This document shows positions 45,071 to 54,515 of a stretch of DNA of 64,000 bases, piece after piece (the stretch's first letter is position 1; each line of letters opens with the position of its first letter). The stretch comes from Paraburkholderia rhynchosiae. GTDB lineage: Bacteria; Pseudomonadota; Gammaproteobacteria; Burkholderiales; Burkholderiaceae. Under the pieces are notes generated by a model, which did no database searches, was not told where the DNA came from, and saw nothing but the letters and a program-made list of their open reading frames with translations. Position numbers and translations under genes: made by a program. The stretch is taken from NCBI RefSeq assembly GCF_002879865.1, contig NZ_PNXY01000011.1:124001-188000 (forward strand), written 5' to 3'.

Positions 45071-46609
45071 ATGAACATTCAAACAACCAACAGCACCAAC
45101 AGCACCAACAGCAGGTTAAGGGCAACCCTGCTTGCCGCCAGCGTGGCCGCAATGCTTTCTCTCGGCGCTTGCGGAGGCTCCGGAAGTCTCAGCTCAGGCA
45201 CTAGCTCAGGCACTGGCAGCGGCACCAGCAGAGGTTCGTCCGGCGAAACATTGTCGACGACAGGCGGCAGCGGCTCGACGGGCTCGACCGGTTCGGGCAG
45301 CGCGTCGGACACCAGTACGGATACCAACACGAACCCCGACACGGACCCCGGAACGAACCCCGGCACAACGCCGGTGGCAAATGCAATTGGTACTGTCGCG
45401 GGCAACGCGGGAGGCGTGATCGGCGACGCCGGGTCGACGGTTACGAGCGTCGGCACGGTGATCGGCTCGCAGACGCTACCGGGCGTCAGCTCGAAAACCA
45501 GCCAGGCCGCGGGCGGCATCATCCAGGAAGTGGGCTCGGCGGTCTCGACGCTCGGCAGCGGCGTCACGCAGGGACTCGGCCAACCGGGGACGGGCGGCGA
45601 TGCGCTTGGCACAACTGTATCGAGCCTCGGCGGCGTCGTCGGACATATCGGCGGTGCGGCGACGGACTCGGGCAGCCTCGTGACGAGCCTCGGCAGCGGC
45701 CCGCTGGCTCCGTTGTCGGCCATTACCACACCGCTTGGCGGCGCGCTCGGCACCGTCGGCGGCGCAATCACTAACGGCGGCAGCACGCTCACTACGGCCC
45801 TCTCGACGGGACCGGTCCAGCAAGTCACGCAAACGCTCAGCACCGCGATCACGCCGATCACGTCGATGGTCGCGTCCACCACGCAAGCGGTCGGCACGAC
45901 GAGCGGCCTCGGTGCGCCAGTCAATACGCTGCTATCGACGGCCGGCGGCGGACTCGGCAAGGCCGGCACGCTGTTGAGCGCCACGGGCGGCAATCAGGCC
46001 ACGACAGCGCTCGGACGCACGGTGACGGACACCGGCACCACGATCGCTTCAGTCGGCGGGCTCGTTACGGGCGGCAGCGGCGGCAACCCGCTTGCGCCAC
46101 TTACTAGTGCGTTAGGTGGGCTCGCGGGTGGCACGAGCGGTGCTCCGCTGGCGCCAGTTACTAGCGTGGTGGCTGGACTCACGGGCGGCACTGGCAGTAG
46201 TCCGCTCGCGCCGGCTACTAGCGCGTTGGGTGCTCTCGCGGGTGGCCCGAGCGGCGGGTCCCTTGCGCCGGTTACGGGCGTACTCGGTGGCGTGACCGGC
46301 GCGGTTGGCGGCACCTCGAGCGGCGGCAGCACGCTCGCCCCTGTCACCAGTGCTCTTTCCGGCGTGACAAGTGGATTGAACAGTGCGGCCGGTGGCAGCA
46401 GCCCGCTCGCGCCGGTCACCGGCTTGCTGTCGACCGTCACCGGCGCGATCGGCGGCGTCACCGCTCCGGCGGCGACGTCGAGCGCACCCGGCACCGGCAC
46501 CGCCGGCGTATCGCTCACGGCCAGTTCGGGCAACGCAACGACGAACAATCCACTGGCGCCCGTGACCTCGCTGGTCGGCGGCCTGCTCGGCGGGTTGTCA
46601 AAGAAATAA
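45071..46609 (+). CDS. Low-complexity repetitive lipoprotein 1
   Basis: A 512-residue protein. After the Asn/Thr-rich start (NIQTTNSTNSTNSRLRATLL) comes a lipobox LGACGG, so lipid attachment at Cys34 is likely. The mature part is almost only Gly, Ser, Thr, Ala, Val, Leu and Pro. Early it has Thr/Asp/Pro repeats (DTNTNPDTDPGTNPGT); from about 345 on there are ~19-residue repeats around LAPVTSVLGGLTGG. No Cys, Trp or catalytic motifs. Such proteins are sometimes annotated collagen-like, but no Gly-X-Y triplets dominate. GAGG lies 5 nt before ATG 45071. Paralogue of the next gene. Function unknown, probably a surface fibre or matrix protein. Confidence 0.75.
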   Translation: MNIQTTNSTNSTNSRLRATLLAASVAAMLSLGACGGSGSLSSGTSSGTGSGTSRGSSGETLSTTGGSGSTGSTGSGSASDTSTDTNTNPDTDPGTNPGTTPVANAIGTVAGNAGGVIGDAGSTVTSVGTVIGSQTLPGVSSKTSQAAGGIIQEVGSAVSTLGSGVTQGLGQPGTGGDALGTTVSSLGGVVGHIGGAATDSGSLVTSLGSGPLAPLSAITTPLGGALGTVGGAITNGGSTLTTALSTGPVQQVTQTLSTAITPITSMVASTTQAVGTTSGLGAPVNTLLSTAGGGLGKAGTLLSATGGNQATTALGRTVTDTGTTIASVGGLVTGGSGGNPLAPLTSALGGLAGGTSGAPLAPVTSVVAGLTGGTGSSPLAPATSALGALAGGPSGGSLAPVTGVLGGVTGAVGGTSSGGSTLAPVTSALSGVTSGLNSAAGGSSPLAPVTGLLSTVTGAIGGVTAPAATSSAPGTGTAGVSLTASSGNATTNNPLAPVTSLVGGLLGGLSKK

Positions 46610-46840
46610 GCACGCCCGCTGGCGTAGCCGGGACGAACGGCAGAACACGCGCCGCGTGGCAACACGTGCTGTGACCACGCTATCGGCAGCGCGCATCAGC
46701 GCAAGCCTGAGCGCAGCCACGGCAGCAGCGTTCAGCCCCGGTCCCGAAGTCGACTTTGAATGCGGCGCGCCGTCAGACTTCCATCGAGACGGCGCATTAC
46801 AACAGCACACATAACAGCCACAACGCATTGAGGAGTACAC

Positions 46841-48238
46841 ATGTCCACATATCGCCTGTTTAGCCGCCGTATCGCCGCGATGACCTTCACGTCGTTGCGC
46901 ACACCGTTGATTGCAGTGGCCGTCGCCGGCGTGCTCGCGGCGTGCGGCAGCACCCTCAACGCACCGCCGACGACCTCGGGCACCGGAAGCGGCAGCGGCT
47001 CACGTTCGTCCGGCGGCGGTGGCGGCACGACGACAACCACCGGCAGCTCGGGCGCCATCACCACCGCGGCAAAGACGACGAACGACCTCGGCACAGCGAT
47101 CGCCGCGCAGACCATTCCCGGTCTCAGCCCGCAAGTCACGCAAGGCCTCGGCGACGCGGTGTCGCGCACCGGCACCACGCTGAACTCGCTCTCGAATGCC
47201 CTGGGCAGCGGCGTCGGCCAGATGGGCACGACGTCGAATCCCGTCGGCACGACGGTCGCCGGTCTCGGCTCGGTCGTCAGTTCCACCAGCGGTGTCGTGC
47301 AAGGACTGAGCACCGCGGTCGCAGGCCTGGGCGCCGGTAATCTGGCGCCGCTGTCGCCGGTTACCACGCCTTTGGCCGGCGCGCTCTCGACCACCGCTGG
47401 CGCACTGAACTCGGGCGGCGCGACGCTCGGCAATGCGCTGGCATCGGCGCCGGTCCAACAGATCATGCAGCCGGTCAGCACCGCGATCACGCCGCTCTTG
47501 ACGACCGCGGGTCTCATCACGCAGGCGGTCGGCACGCAGACAGGGCTCGGCGCGCCGATCGGCGGAATACTCGCTCAGGTTGGCGGCGCACTGAGTTCGG
47601 CCGGCTCGCAAGCGGGCTCGGTGACCGGCAATCCGGTCGGTGCCGATGCCGGCGCGCTGGTCGGCTCGCTCGGCAACACGGTGACGAACGCAGGCGGCCT
47701 CGTCAATCCGAACGGCCCGAATGGCGCGCTGCCGATTCCTGGGTTGATCACGAGCCTCGTCGGCAGCACGAACTTCAGTATTGCCAATGGACCGCCGTCG
47801 GACAGCAATCCGTTCGGCCCCCTGCAAAGCACGCTGACGAGTCTCGGTCTCGGCGGCAATTCGCTCGACTCGCTATCGACGCTGCCCGGCGGTACGCCGC
47901 TCGCCGGAGTCAGTTCGGGATTGAGCGGCACGCCGCTCAGTTCGCTGACGTCGGCGCCGGGCGGCACGGGCAGCGCGGGGAGCCCGCTGTCGTCGCTGAC
48001 CGGCGTGCTGTCTGGCATCGCGAGCGGTGCGACCAACGGTGCGACCAACGGTGCGACAAGCGGTGCGACAAGCGGCGGCTCGAGCGGCAGCGGCACGGCG
48101 CTCGCGCCGGTGACTACGCTTCTCGGGCAACTGACGGGCACGCTGAGTTCAGCGGCCGGTTCGACGGGCAGTTCGAGCAATCCGGCGAGCGGTCTCACGA
48201 CGTTGCTCGGCGGCGTCGTGCCGGCAACTCATAAGTAG
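46841..48238 (+). CDS. Low-complexity repetitive lipoprotein 2 (paralogue)
   Basis: A 465-residue protein with leader LRTPLIAVAVAGVLAACGS (lipobox LAAC). The mature region is Gly/Ser/Thr/Ala-rich and shares blocks in the same order with lipoprotein 1: an APVQQxxQxxSTAITP block, then TQAVGTxxGLGAP. Paralogy by tandem duplication is thus clear. It has short NGATNGATSGATSG repeats near 400-415. It lies 231 bp after the first copy, with no gene in the gap, and 310 bp before the TpsB-like gene. Function unknown. Confidence 0.75.
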   Translation: MSTYRLFSRRIAAMTFTSLRTPLIAVAVAGVLAACGSTLNAPPTTSGTGSGSGSRSSGGGGGTTTTTGSSGAITTAAKTTNDLGTAIAAQTIPGLSPQVTQGLGDAVSRTGTTLNSLSNALGSGVGQMGTTSNPVGTTVAGLGSVVSSTSGVVQGLSTAVAGLGAGNLAPLSPVTTPLAGALSTTAGALNSGGATLGNALASAPVQQIMQPVSTAITPLLTTAGLITQAVGTQTGLGAPIGGILAQVGGALSSAGSQAGSVTGNPVGADAGALVGSLGNTVTNAGGLVNPNGPNGALPIPGLITSLVGSTNFSIANGPPSDSNPFGPLQSTLTSLGLGGNSLDSLSTLPGGTPLAGVSSGLSGTPLSSLTSAPGGTGSAGSPLSSLTGVLSGIASGATNGATNGATSGATSGGSSGSGTALAPVTTLLGQLTGTLSSAAGSTGSSSNPASGLTTLLGGVVPATHK

Positions 48239-48548
48239 TCCGCATAGGCCGCATCGCCGCAACGCAACGCGACGCGACGCGCACGGCATCGTATGAGACC
48301 GCTCTCAAGCCCTCAGCGATGTCGTGCCGCCGCGACGCTCATCCTGCAATCCGGACAAGCAGTCCGCATCATCACGTGCCCCGTACTTTCGCCAACTGCA
48401 TTCAAGCTCCACGGAGTATGTGACGTAATACATGCCGGGATGGCACGATGCGGCCGGCCACACACAAGCGAGCGCGGTCCAGCGGCCCGGCCAGGCCACG
48501 CAAGGGCACACGCTCGTAAAAACAAGAACGGCATACGAGGACAATCCG
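48239..48548. other. Intergenic region, no gene found
   Basis: 310 bp between lipoprotein 2 and the TpsB-like transporter. I see no convincing ORF, terminator or RNA gene. The only site noted is GAGGAC 7 nt before the transporter start. Confidence 0.5.
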
Positions 48549-50258
48549 ATGAAACTCGGGTACCGCAGCACATGGACGCTGGTGCTCGCCGTGCTTGCGG
48601 CGAGCGCAATGCAGCCGCCAGCGCACGCGCAGTCGCGCCCCGGGAGCGCGGCGGCAGGCGGCAATCCGCTGGAGTCGCTACCGCAAATCAAGCCGCCCGA
48701 TAAAGGCCCCAACGTCACGGTGCAAGTCGCACCGCAGGCACCTCAACTCCAGCAACTTCTCGCCCGCCATCTCACGCCAACGCGCGTCCAGGTGGAAGGC
48801 GTAAAGTCCATTCCTTTCGACGACGTTGCGCAGCGCTTCACGCCGCTTGTCGGCAAAGACTCGACGATCGGCGAGCTGATCCAGGTGGCCAACGGCGTGA
48901 CGAAGCTCTACCAGGACCGTGGCTTCGCGCTCTCTTTCGCGTTCATCCCGGCGCAAACATTCGAGGACGGCGTCGTGCGCGTGACGGTAGTGGAAGGCTA
49001 TGTCTCCGGGGTCAAGGTGACGGGCAACGCCGGCGCAGTGGAAGACAGGATTCGCGCGATCGCCGATCACATCACCGCCGACCGGCCGCTGCGACGCGCC
49101 ACTTTCGAGCGCTATATCAACGTGCTGGGGCTATTGCCTGGCGTGAAAGTCGCGGCAAACGTGCCGCCGCCGCAGAATACCGACGGCGCGACCACGCTCG
49201 AACTCAACGTGGACCGCAAGCCTTTCGACGTGAGCAGCGGCATCGACTTCAATCATCCCGGCGTGCAAGGTTTGCTGACCGCGACCGAGAATGGCCTCAC
49301 GGCGCTCGGTGAACAACTGAGCGTGTCGGCGCTGCTGCCGAAGGGCCGCGACCACGTCACCTATCTTGCCGCGCATGCCTCCGTGCCGATCGGCAGCAAC
49401 GGACTGATTTCCAGGATCGACGCGTCGCACTACCGCGGCAATCCAGTCGACAATCCGGGCTTGCCACCGTACGTCGAGCGCACAGTCATCAATGACAAGA
49501 TTGGCGGCTCACTCGCCTACCCGATTCTGTTGAGCAATACCCAGAGCGTGATCGGCACGGCTTCTGTCTATGCATCGCACGACGAGGACCGCTATCACAA
49601 TCAGCAGAACGGCGCGCAGATCGGTCTGCGCTCGCAAGTGCGCGTAATGCAATTGCAAGCGGACTACACCAGTGTGCAAACCGGCCAGGTGCGCCGCGCG
49701 AGCCTGAATGTGGCGAAGGCGTTCGATATTCTGGGCGCGTCGAAATCCGGCGATTCGAACCTGGCTGGCGCGCCCGTCAGCAATCCGGCTTCGGTCAACT
49801 TCGTGCGCACCGGTGCAAGCTTTTCGCAAACCAACGAGTGGCCACTGAGGATCGGCACCGCTATCTCTCTGACCGCACAGTACAGCCCGGTCTCACTGCC
49901 GACCTCCGAACAGATCTCCTTCGGTGCCCAGCGTTTCGCGCAAGGTTATCAGCCGGGCGAAGCGTCCGGCGATTCCGGCTGGGGCGCAATGTTCGAAATC
50001 AATCGCCCCTTCACGCCAGGTTTCACGTATCTGCACACGTTCACGCCGTATATTTCCTTCGACATGGCGCGCGTCTATCTGCATGCTGGCACGCCCTCCC
50101 CGTCGAGACTTTCGTCCGTTGCATTAGGCTTTCGCATCAGCGACGGCAGGTATTACAGCCTGGATCTCTCGGTCGCGAAGGCGGTCGGGGACGCGCCGGT
50201 CGAAAGCGCGTCGCGCAGTCCGCGCATCAACGCAACCTTCTCGTATCAGCTCAATTGA
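48549..50258 (+). CDS. ShlB/FhaC-type outer-membrane transporter (TpsB)
   Basis: A 569-residue protein with a signal peptide (TWTLVLAVLAASAM to AHAQ). A POTRA pair follows (VEGVKSIPFDDVAQRFTPLV, FALSFAFIPAQTFEDGVVRV, VVEGYVSGVKVTGNAG). The C-terminal ~350 residues form an Omp85-like beta barrel (SYQLN end, Phe-poor). TpsB proteins export one large TpsA exoprotein; none with a haemagglutinin-type TPS domain is near. The upstream neighbours are the two repetitive lipoproteins, which may instead be its clients. Start by GAGGAC RBS at ATG 48549. Confidence 0.87.
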   Translation: MKLGYRSTWTLVLAVLAASAMQPPAHAQSRPGSAAAGGNPLESLPQIKPPDKGPNVTVQVAPQAPQLQQLLARHLTPTRVQVEGVKSIPFDDVAQRFTPLVGKDSTIGELIQVANGVTKLYQDRGFALSFAFIPAQTFEDGVVRVTVVEGYVSGVKVTGNAGAVEDRIRAIADHITADRPLRRATFERYINVLGLLPGVKVAANVPPPQNTDGATTLELNVDRKPFDVSSGIDFNHPGVQGLLTATENGLTALGEQLSVSALLPKGRDHVTYLAAHASVPIGSNGLISRIDASHYRGNPVDNPGLPPYVERTVINDKIGGSLAYPILLSNTQSVIGTASVYASHDEDRYHNQQNGAQIGLRSQVRVMQLQADYTSVQTGQVRRASLNVAKAFDILGASKSGDSNLAGAPVSNPASVNFVRTGASFSQTNEWPLRIGTAISLTAQYSPVSLPTSEQISFGAQRFAQGYQPGEASGDSGWGAMFEINRPFTPGFTYLHTFTPYISFDMARVYLHAGTPSPSRLSSVALGFRISDGRYYSLDLSVAKAVGDAPVESASRSPRINATFSYQLN

Positions 50259-50515
50259 TTCTCAAAGTGCCGCGGCCTGATTAGAGGTTCCACTATCAAA
50301 CAGTGCGCGCGTTTTCACGCACACTAGGCATTCTGCCCTGACATACGACGCGGCCGGACGAGAGCCCGCACGAGAGCCGCGGCGGGCCCTCGCGTTGGGA
50401 GCCGTGCGAAGGAGAACCGGACAGCACCACGCGACATCACCGGCCTTATGCCTCAAGGGACGTCAATAACGCCGCGCGACCATGATCGCGCCGTCTTTTA
50501 CCAAGGAGGAAGACA

Positions 50516-51001
50516 ATGATGCAGTTCACCCAACATGCTCGCGCGATCGCGCTTCGCACAGCGAAACATGCGGCGCTCGCCGGCATCCTCGTGACCAGCG
50601 CCCTTACCGCAATGGCGCAAACCGATACGCCGGTCGGCACCTGGCAAACCATCGACGATCACACCGGCCAGCCGAAAGCACTCGTGCAGATCGCGCAGGA
50701 CGGCAACGGCATGCTCAGCGGAAAAGTGATCAAAGGTCTGGGTCCGAACGACCAGCCGGATCGCCGCTGCACCGCGTGCACCGACGCACGCAAGGACCAG
50801 CCGATTCTCGGCATGACCATTATCAGCGACATGAAAAAGGACGGCGACGCGTGGGATCATGGGCAGATCCTCGACCCGGAAAACGGCAAGCTCTACAAGT
50901 GCAAGATGCACCTGGAAGACGGCGGCAACAAGCTGGTGGTGCGCGGCTATATCGGCGTAGCGCTGCTAGGCCGCTCGCAGACGTGGGTTCGTCAGCAATA
51001 A
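50516..51001 (+). CDS. Exported DUF2147 protein
   Basis: A 161-residue protein with signal peptide (AALAGILVTSALTAMAQ). The mature domain is DUF2147: TPVGTWQTIDDHTGQPKALV, DRRCTACTDARKDQPILGM, DPENGKLYKCKM and RGYIGVALLGRSQTWVR. A lipocalin-like barrel is likely for this family; function unknown. GGAGG 6 nt before ATG 50516 (a second ATG follows at once). Followed by a strong bidirectional terminator. Confidence 0.88.
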   Translation: MMQFTQHARAIALRTAKHAALAGILVTSALTAMAQTDTPVGTWQTIDDHTGQPKALVQIAQDGNGMLSGKVIKGLGPNDQPDRRCTACTDARKDQPILGMTIISDMKKDGDAWDHGQILDPENGKLYKCKMHLEDGGNKLVVRGYIGVALLGRSQTWVRQQ

Positions 51002-51052
51002 GTGCAGCCAGGCATTCCGGCCCGCCAGCCGCAGTAACTGCGACCAAAAATG

Positions 51053-51087
51053 AAACGGCCGACGAGGTTATCGTTCGGCCGTTTTTT
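51053..51087. terminator. Bidirectional terminator between DUF2147 and transposase-like genes
   Basis: A perfect 10-bp stem AAACGGCCGA / TCGGCCGTTT with a 12-nt loop, T-run on the plus strand (TTTTTT) and an A-run on the left that serves the minus strand. It separates two convergent genes. Confidence 0.85.
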
Positions 51088-51114
51088 CTACGGGATGTTG
51101 CGTGATTTGAGTCG

Positions 51115-51570
51115 TCATGCAGCGTGTTTGAAAGGCGGCGTAAAAGCAAACGGAGAAGACGGCAAGGATTGGGCCGGTGCCGGGGCATACACCACAGGCA
51201 CTACGGGAGCCGACGGCTTCTCTGCTGCAACGACGCTTTTGGGGTCTGCACTCACATGCGTGCGCATGCGTGCTTCCATCATTGCGCAAAGTTCTTCGCT
51301 CGCCGCGCCGAACAGTTGCTCCATGACGCGCTTCAGTACGCCGGATTCGTACCACGCCTTGAAGCGGCGATGACAGGTTTGATAGGACGGGTATTTGCGC
51401 GGCATGGCGGACCATGTAGCGCCGCTGTACATCACCCACAGCACGCCGTTGAGGACGGAACGTGTATTGGCAAGCGGGCGGCCACGCAATTCCGCGCGCG
51501 GACGCAGTTCAGGCAGTAACGGCGCAATGCGTTGCCACTCTTCGTCGTTGATGTCACGGTATGGGTTCAT
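51115..51570 (-). CDS. IS5-type transposase N-terminal domain protein, possibly domesticated
   Basis: A 151-residue protein. Residues 1-90 match the helix-turn-helix N-terminal domain of IS5/IS402-type transposases (NDEEWQRIAPLLPELRP, NGVLWVMYSGATWSAMPRKY, CHRRFKAWYESGVLKRV). The DDE catalytic domain is absent; instead a Pro/Ala/Val-rich tail (APVVPVVYAPAPAQSLPSSP) ends it. A good RBS (AAGGAGAAACCG) precedes ATG 51570 and no inverted repeats or target duplication were seen. It may be an exapted DNA-binding protein rather than an active IS. Confidence 0.65.
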   Translation of the reverse strand: MNPYRDINDEEWQRIAPLLPELRPRAELRGRPLANTRSVLNGVLWVMYSGATWSAMPRKYPSYQTCHRRFKAWYESGVLKRVMEQLFGAASEELCAMMEARMRTHVSADPKSVVAAEKPSAPVVPVVYAPAPAQSLPSSPFAFTPPFKHAA

Positions 51571-51743
51571 CGGTTTCTCCTTTGTCAGATGCTTGACAAA
51601 GATAGCCAGTCGCCCAAAGCCGCAACATCAGAGCAATCCGAATCCTGAAAATACGCCCATCGACCTTGTCCGTTCGGCCGAGGCCGCGTGATCTATCGCA
51701 AAAGCCTCGCCGGCCGCCTGCATGCGCTCCCCGACCCGCTCGC

Positions 51744-52841
51744 TCAGGTCAGCGATGTATCGACGATCCGGCGCGGCGCATCCAGATACTCCTTCGATTG
51801 CATTTCGACGATACGCGACACCGTACGCGTGAATTCGTTGGCCATCGGACCATCCACATAGAGTTGCTCGGATGGCACCGCGGCCGACATCAGCAGCTTG
51901 ACTTTATGGTCGTAGAACACGTCGATCAGCCACGTAAAGCGGCGCGCTTCCGACGCCATGCGCGCCGACATCTGCGGCACGGCGGACAGGATCACAGCAT
52001 GGAAACGGCTCGCCAGCTCCAGATAGTCGTTCTGCGAACGCGGGCCGCCGCACAACGTCGCAAAATCGAACCACACGACGCCGTCCGCGCGACGCAGCGC
52101 TTTCAACTCGCGCTTTTCAATGTGCAGAATCGGGCTCTCATCGGGCACCGCGGCGAGCCTCGCGAACGCGTCGCGCAGCGCCTTGTCGGCGGCCGCGCCG
52201 AGCGGCGTGTGATACACCTCGACCTGCGCCAACGTGCGCTGCCGGTAGTCGATGCCCGCATCGACATTGACCACGTCGAGCTGGTCCTTGATCAGCTCGA
52301 TTGCCGGCAGCATGCGATCGCGATGCAGGCCGTCCGGATACAACGTGTCCGGATCGTAGTTCGACGTCATCACAAACTGCACGCCGTTCTCGAAGAGTTT
52401 GTCGAGCAGGCGGTAGAGGATCATCGCGTCGGCAATGTCCGATACGTGGAATTCGTCGAAACAGATCAGCCGGTAGCGCTTCGCAATGCGGCGCGCGAGT
52501 TCGTCGAGCGGATCGGCCGTACCCTTCAGCTCTTCCAGCTCTCGATGCACCTCGCGCATGAATTCGTGGAAGTGCAGCCGCGTTTTGCGCTGCACCGGCA
52601 CGATCATGTAGAAGCTGTCCATCAGGAAGCTCTTGCCCCGCCCTACGCCGCCCCACATGTATACGCCGCGCGGCGGGTCCGGGCGATTGATCAGCTTCTT
52701 GAACGCATTCGAGCGACGCGATTTGTACTCGACCCACTCTTCGTAACACCGCTGCAGACGGTCGACCGCCGCGCGCTGCGCCGGGTCGGATTGATAACCC
52801 CGCGTCTGCAGTTCTTTTTCGTAGTATTCGGTGACGTTCAT
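51744..52841 (-). CDS. zapE: Cell division ATPase ZapE (AFG1-like)
   Basis: A 365-residue AAA+ protein. Walker A is GGVGRGKSFLMD, Walker B is RLICFDEFHVSDIADAM, with sensor-1 VMTSNYDPDTLYPDGLHRDRM. ZapE associates with FtsZ late in division. It lies downstream of lpdA on the same strand with a terminator between. Position next to the odh operon and typA is characteristic for Burkholderiaceae. Confidence 0.93.
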   Translation of the reverse strand: MNVTEYYEKELQTRGYQSDPAQRAAVDRLQRCYEEWVEYKSRRSNAFKKLINRPDPPRGVYMWGGVGRGKSFLMDSFYMIVPVQRKTRLHFHEFMREVHRELEELKGTADPLDELARRIAKRYRLICFDEFHVSDIADAMILYRLLDKLFENGVQFVMTSNYDPDTLYPDGLHRDRMLPAIELIKDQLDVVNVDAGIDYRQRTLAQVEVYHTPLGAAADKALRDAFARLAAVPDESPILHIEKRELKALRRADGVVWFDFATLCGGPRSQNDYLELASRFHAVILSAVPQMSARMASEARRFTWLIDVFYDHKVKLLMSAAVPSEQLYVDGPMANEFTRTVSRIVEMQSKEYLDAPRRIVDTSLT

Positions 52842-52850
52842 GGTGTTGCT

Positions 52851-52888
52851 GCAAAAAGAAAGGCGGGTGGGAGTGAACCCGCCCGCCT
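52851..52888 (-). terminator. Terminator of the odh operon
   Basis: Downstream of lpdA on the minus strand: stem AGGCGGG / CCCGCCT (52861-52867, 52882-52888), loop 14 nt, then a T-rich run (TTCTTTTTGC on the minus strand, 52851-52860). Confidence 0.75.
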
Positions 52889-52936
52889 TGTGATGCCAGA
52901 ATTGCCGGAGTTACGTGCAGTCAGGCGTGCGCGCGA

Positions 52937-54367
52937 TTACATGTTCAGCGCGCGCTTGTCCACGGCCAGTGCCGCTTCGCGCATGACTTCCGACAGCGAC
53001 GGGTGCGGATGGCAAATGCGGCCCAGGTCTTCCGACGCCGCCTTGAATTCCATCGCCACCACGGCTTCCGCGATCAGGTCCGATGCGTTCGCCGAGATGA
53101 TGTGCACGCCCAGCAGTTCGTCGGTCTTCGCGTCGGCGATCATCTTGACGAAACCATCCGCCTTGTTGATGCCGAGCGCGCGGCCGTTCGCCATGAATGG
53201 GAACTGGCCCGTCTTGACTTCGCGGCCTTCCGCCTTCAATTGCTGTTCCGTCTTGCCGACCCATGCGATTTCCGGTTCGGTGTAGATCACCCACGGAATG
53301 CAGTTGTAGTCGATATGCGGCTTCTGACCGTCGATGATCTCGGCAACCAGCACGCCTTCGTCTTCGGCCTTGTGCGCGAGCATCGGGCCGCGCACCACGT
53401 CGCCGATCGCGTACACGTTCGGCACGGCCGTCGCGCAATGATCGTCCACGTCGATGAAGCCGCGCTCGTTGGCCTTCAGGCCGATCGCTTCGAGACCGAG
53501 GTTGTCGGTGTTGGGCACGCGGCCGATCGACACGATCAGGCGATCGGATTCGAGCTTTTGCGCGTTGCCGTCCTTGTCCGTGTAATTGATCGTGACGCTG
53601 TTGTCCGTGGTCGTCACTTCGCCGACCTTGACGCCAACCTGGATGTCGAGACCCTGCTTCTTGAACTGCTTGGCGGCCTCTTTCGAGAGCGCCTGGTCAG
53701 CCGCGCCGAGGAATTCCGGCAGCGCTTCGAGCACGGTCACTTCCGCGCCCAGACGGCGCCACACCGAGCCCAATTCCAGACCGATCACGCCTGCGCCGAT
53801 CACGGCCAGCTTCTTCGGTGCCGTGTCGAAAGCGAGTGCGCCTTCGTTGTCGGCGACGATCTTGTTGTCGACCGGAATGTTCGGCAGATGACGCGCCTTC
53901 GAACCGGTTGCAATGATCACGTTCTTTGCCGTGACCACATCCGTTTCGCCCTCGCCGCTCACTTCGATCTGCACGCCGGCGTCCGTCTTGCCGGTGAACT
54001 TGCCGTGACCCTTGAGCCACGTGATCTTGTTCTTGCGGAACAGGAATTCAATGCCCTTCGTCATCTTTTCGACGATGCCGTCTTTGCGGGCCATCATCTT
54101 CGAGATATCGACCTTCACGTTTTCCACGAAAATGCCGTGGTCGGCCAGGTGATGCGAGGCGTTTTCAAATTCTTCCGACGACGCGAGCAACGCCTTCGAC
54201 GGAATGCAACCCACGTTCAAACAGGTGCCGCCGAGCTTCAGCGTGCCGGCCGGGTTCTTCCATTTTTCGATACATGCGACGGTCTTGCCGAGCTGCGCTG
54301 CACGGATGGCGGCGATATAACCGCCAGGGCCCGCGCCGATCACGACGACGTCAAATTCTTTGGACAT
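52937..54367 (-). CDS. lpdA: Dihydrolipoyl dehydrogenase (E3)
   Basis: A 476-residue flavoprotein. It has FAD-binding VIGAGPGGYIAAIRAAQLG, the redox disulfide in GGTCLNVGCIPSKALL, NAD-binding VIGAGVIGLELGSVW and the His-Glu pair at HPHPSLSEVMREAAL. It reoxidises lipoyl-E2 of the 2-oxoglutarate dehydrogenase complex. AGGA lies 7 nt before ATG 54367; the frame extends to 54403 without RBS. Third gene of the odh operon, 148 bp after odhB. Confidence 0.95.
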   Translation of the reverse strand: MSKEFDVVVIGAGPGGYIAAIRAAQLGKTVACIEKWKNPAGTLKLGGTCLNVGCIPSKALLASSEEFENASHHLADHGIFVENVKVDISKMMARKDGIVEKMTKGIEFLFRKNKITWLKGHGKFTGKTDAGVQIEVSGEGETDVVTAKNVIIATGSKARHLPNIPVDNKIVADNEGALAFDTAPKKLAVIGAGVIGLELGSVWRRLGAEVTVLEALPEFLGAADQALSKEAAKQFKKQGLDIQVGVKVGEVTTTDNSVTINYTDKDGNAQKLESDRLIVSIGRVPNTDNLGLEAIGLKANERGFIDVDDHCATAVPNVYAIGDVVRGPMLAHKAEDEGVLVAEIIDGQKPHIDYNCIPWVIYTEPEIAWVGKTEQQLKAEGREVKTGQFPFMANGRALGINKADGFVKMIADAKTDELLGVHIISANASDLIAEAVVAMEFKAASEDLGRICHPHPSLSEVMREAALAVDKRALNM

Positions 54368-54515
54368 GACAATCCTTTTTTTTTGACGGAACGGCGCGGC
54401 CACGCTTCGTGGCGCGTCGGTCCTGTACTGCGGAATGCGAAAGACGTGATGCCTGCCTGATCTCTATATGGCGCCGGCTCGCGCGATGGCAAGCCGGCAC
54501 CGCCGAAGCGGCGTT

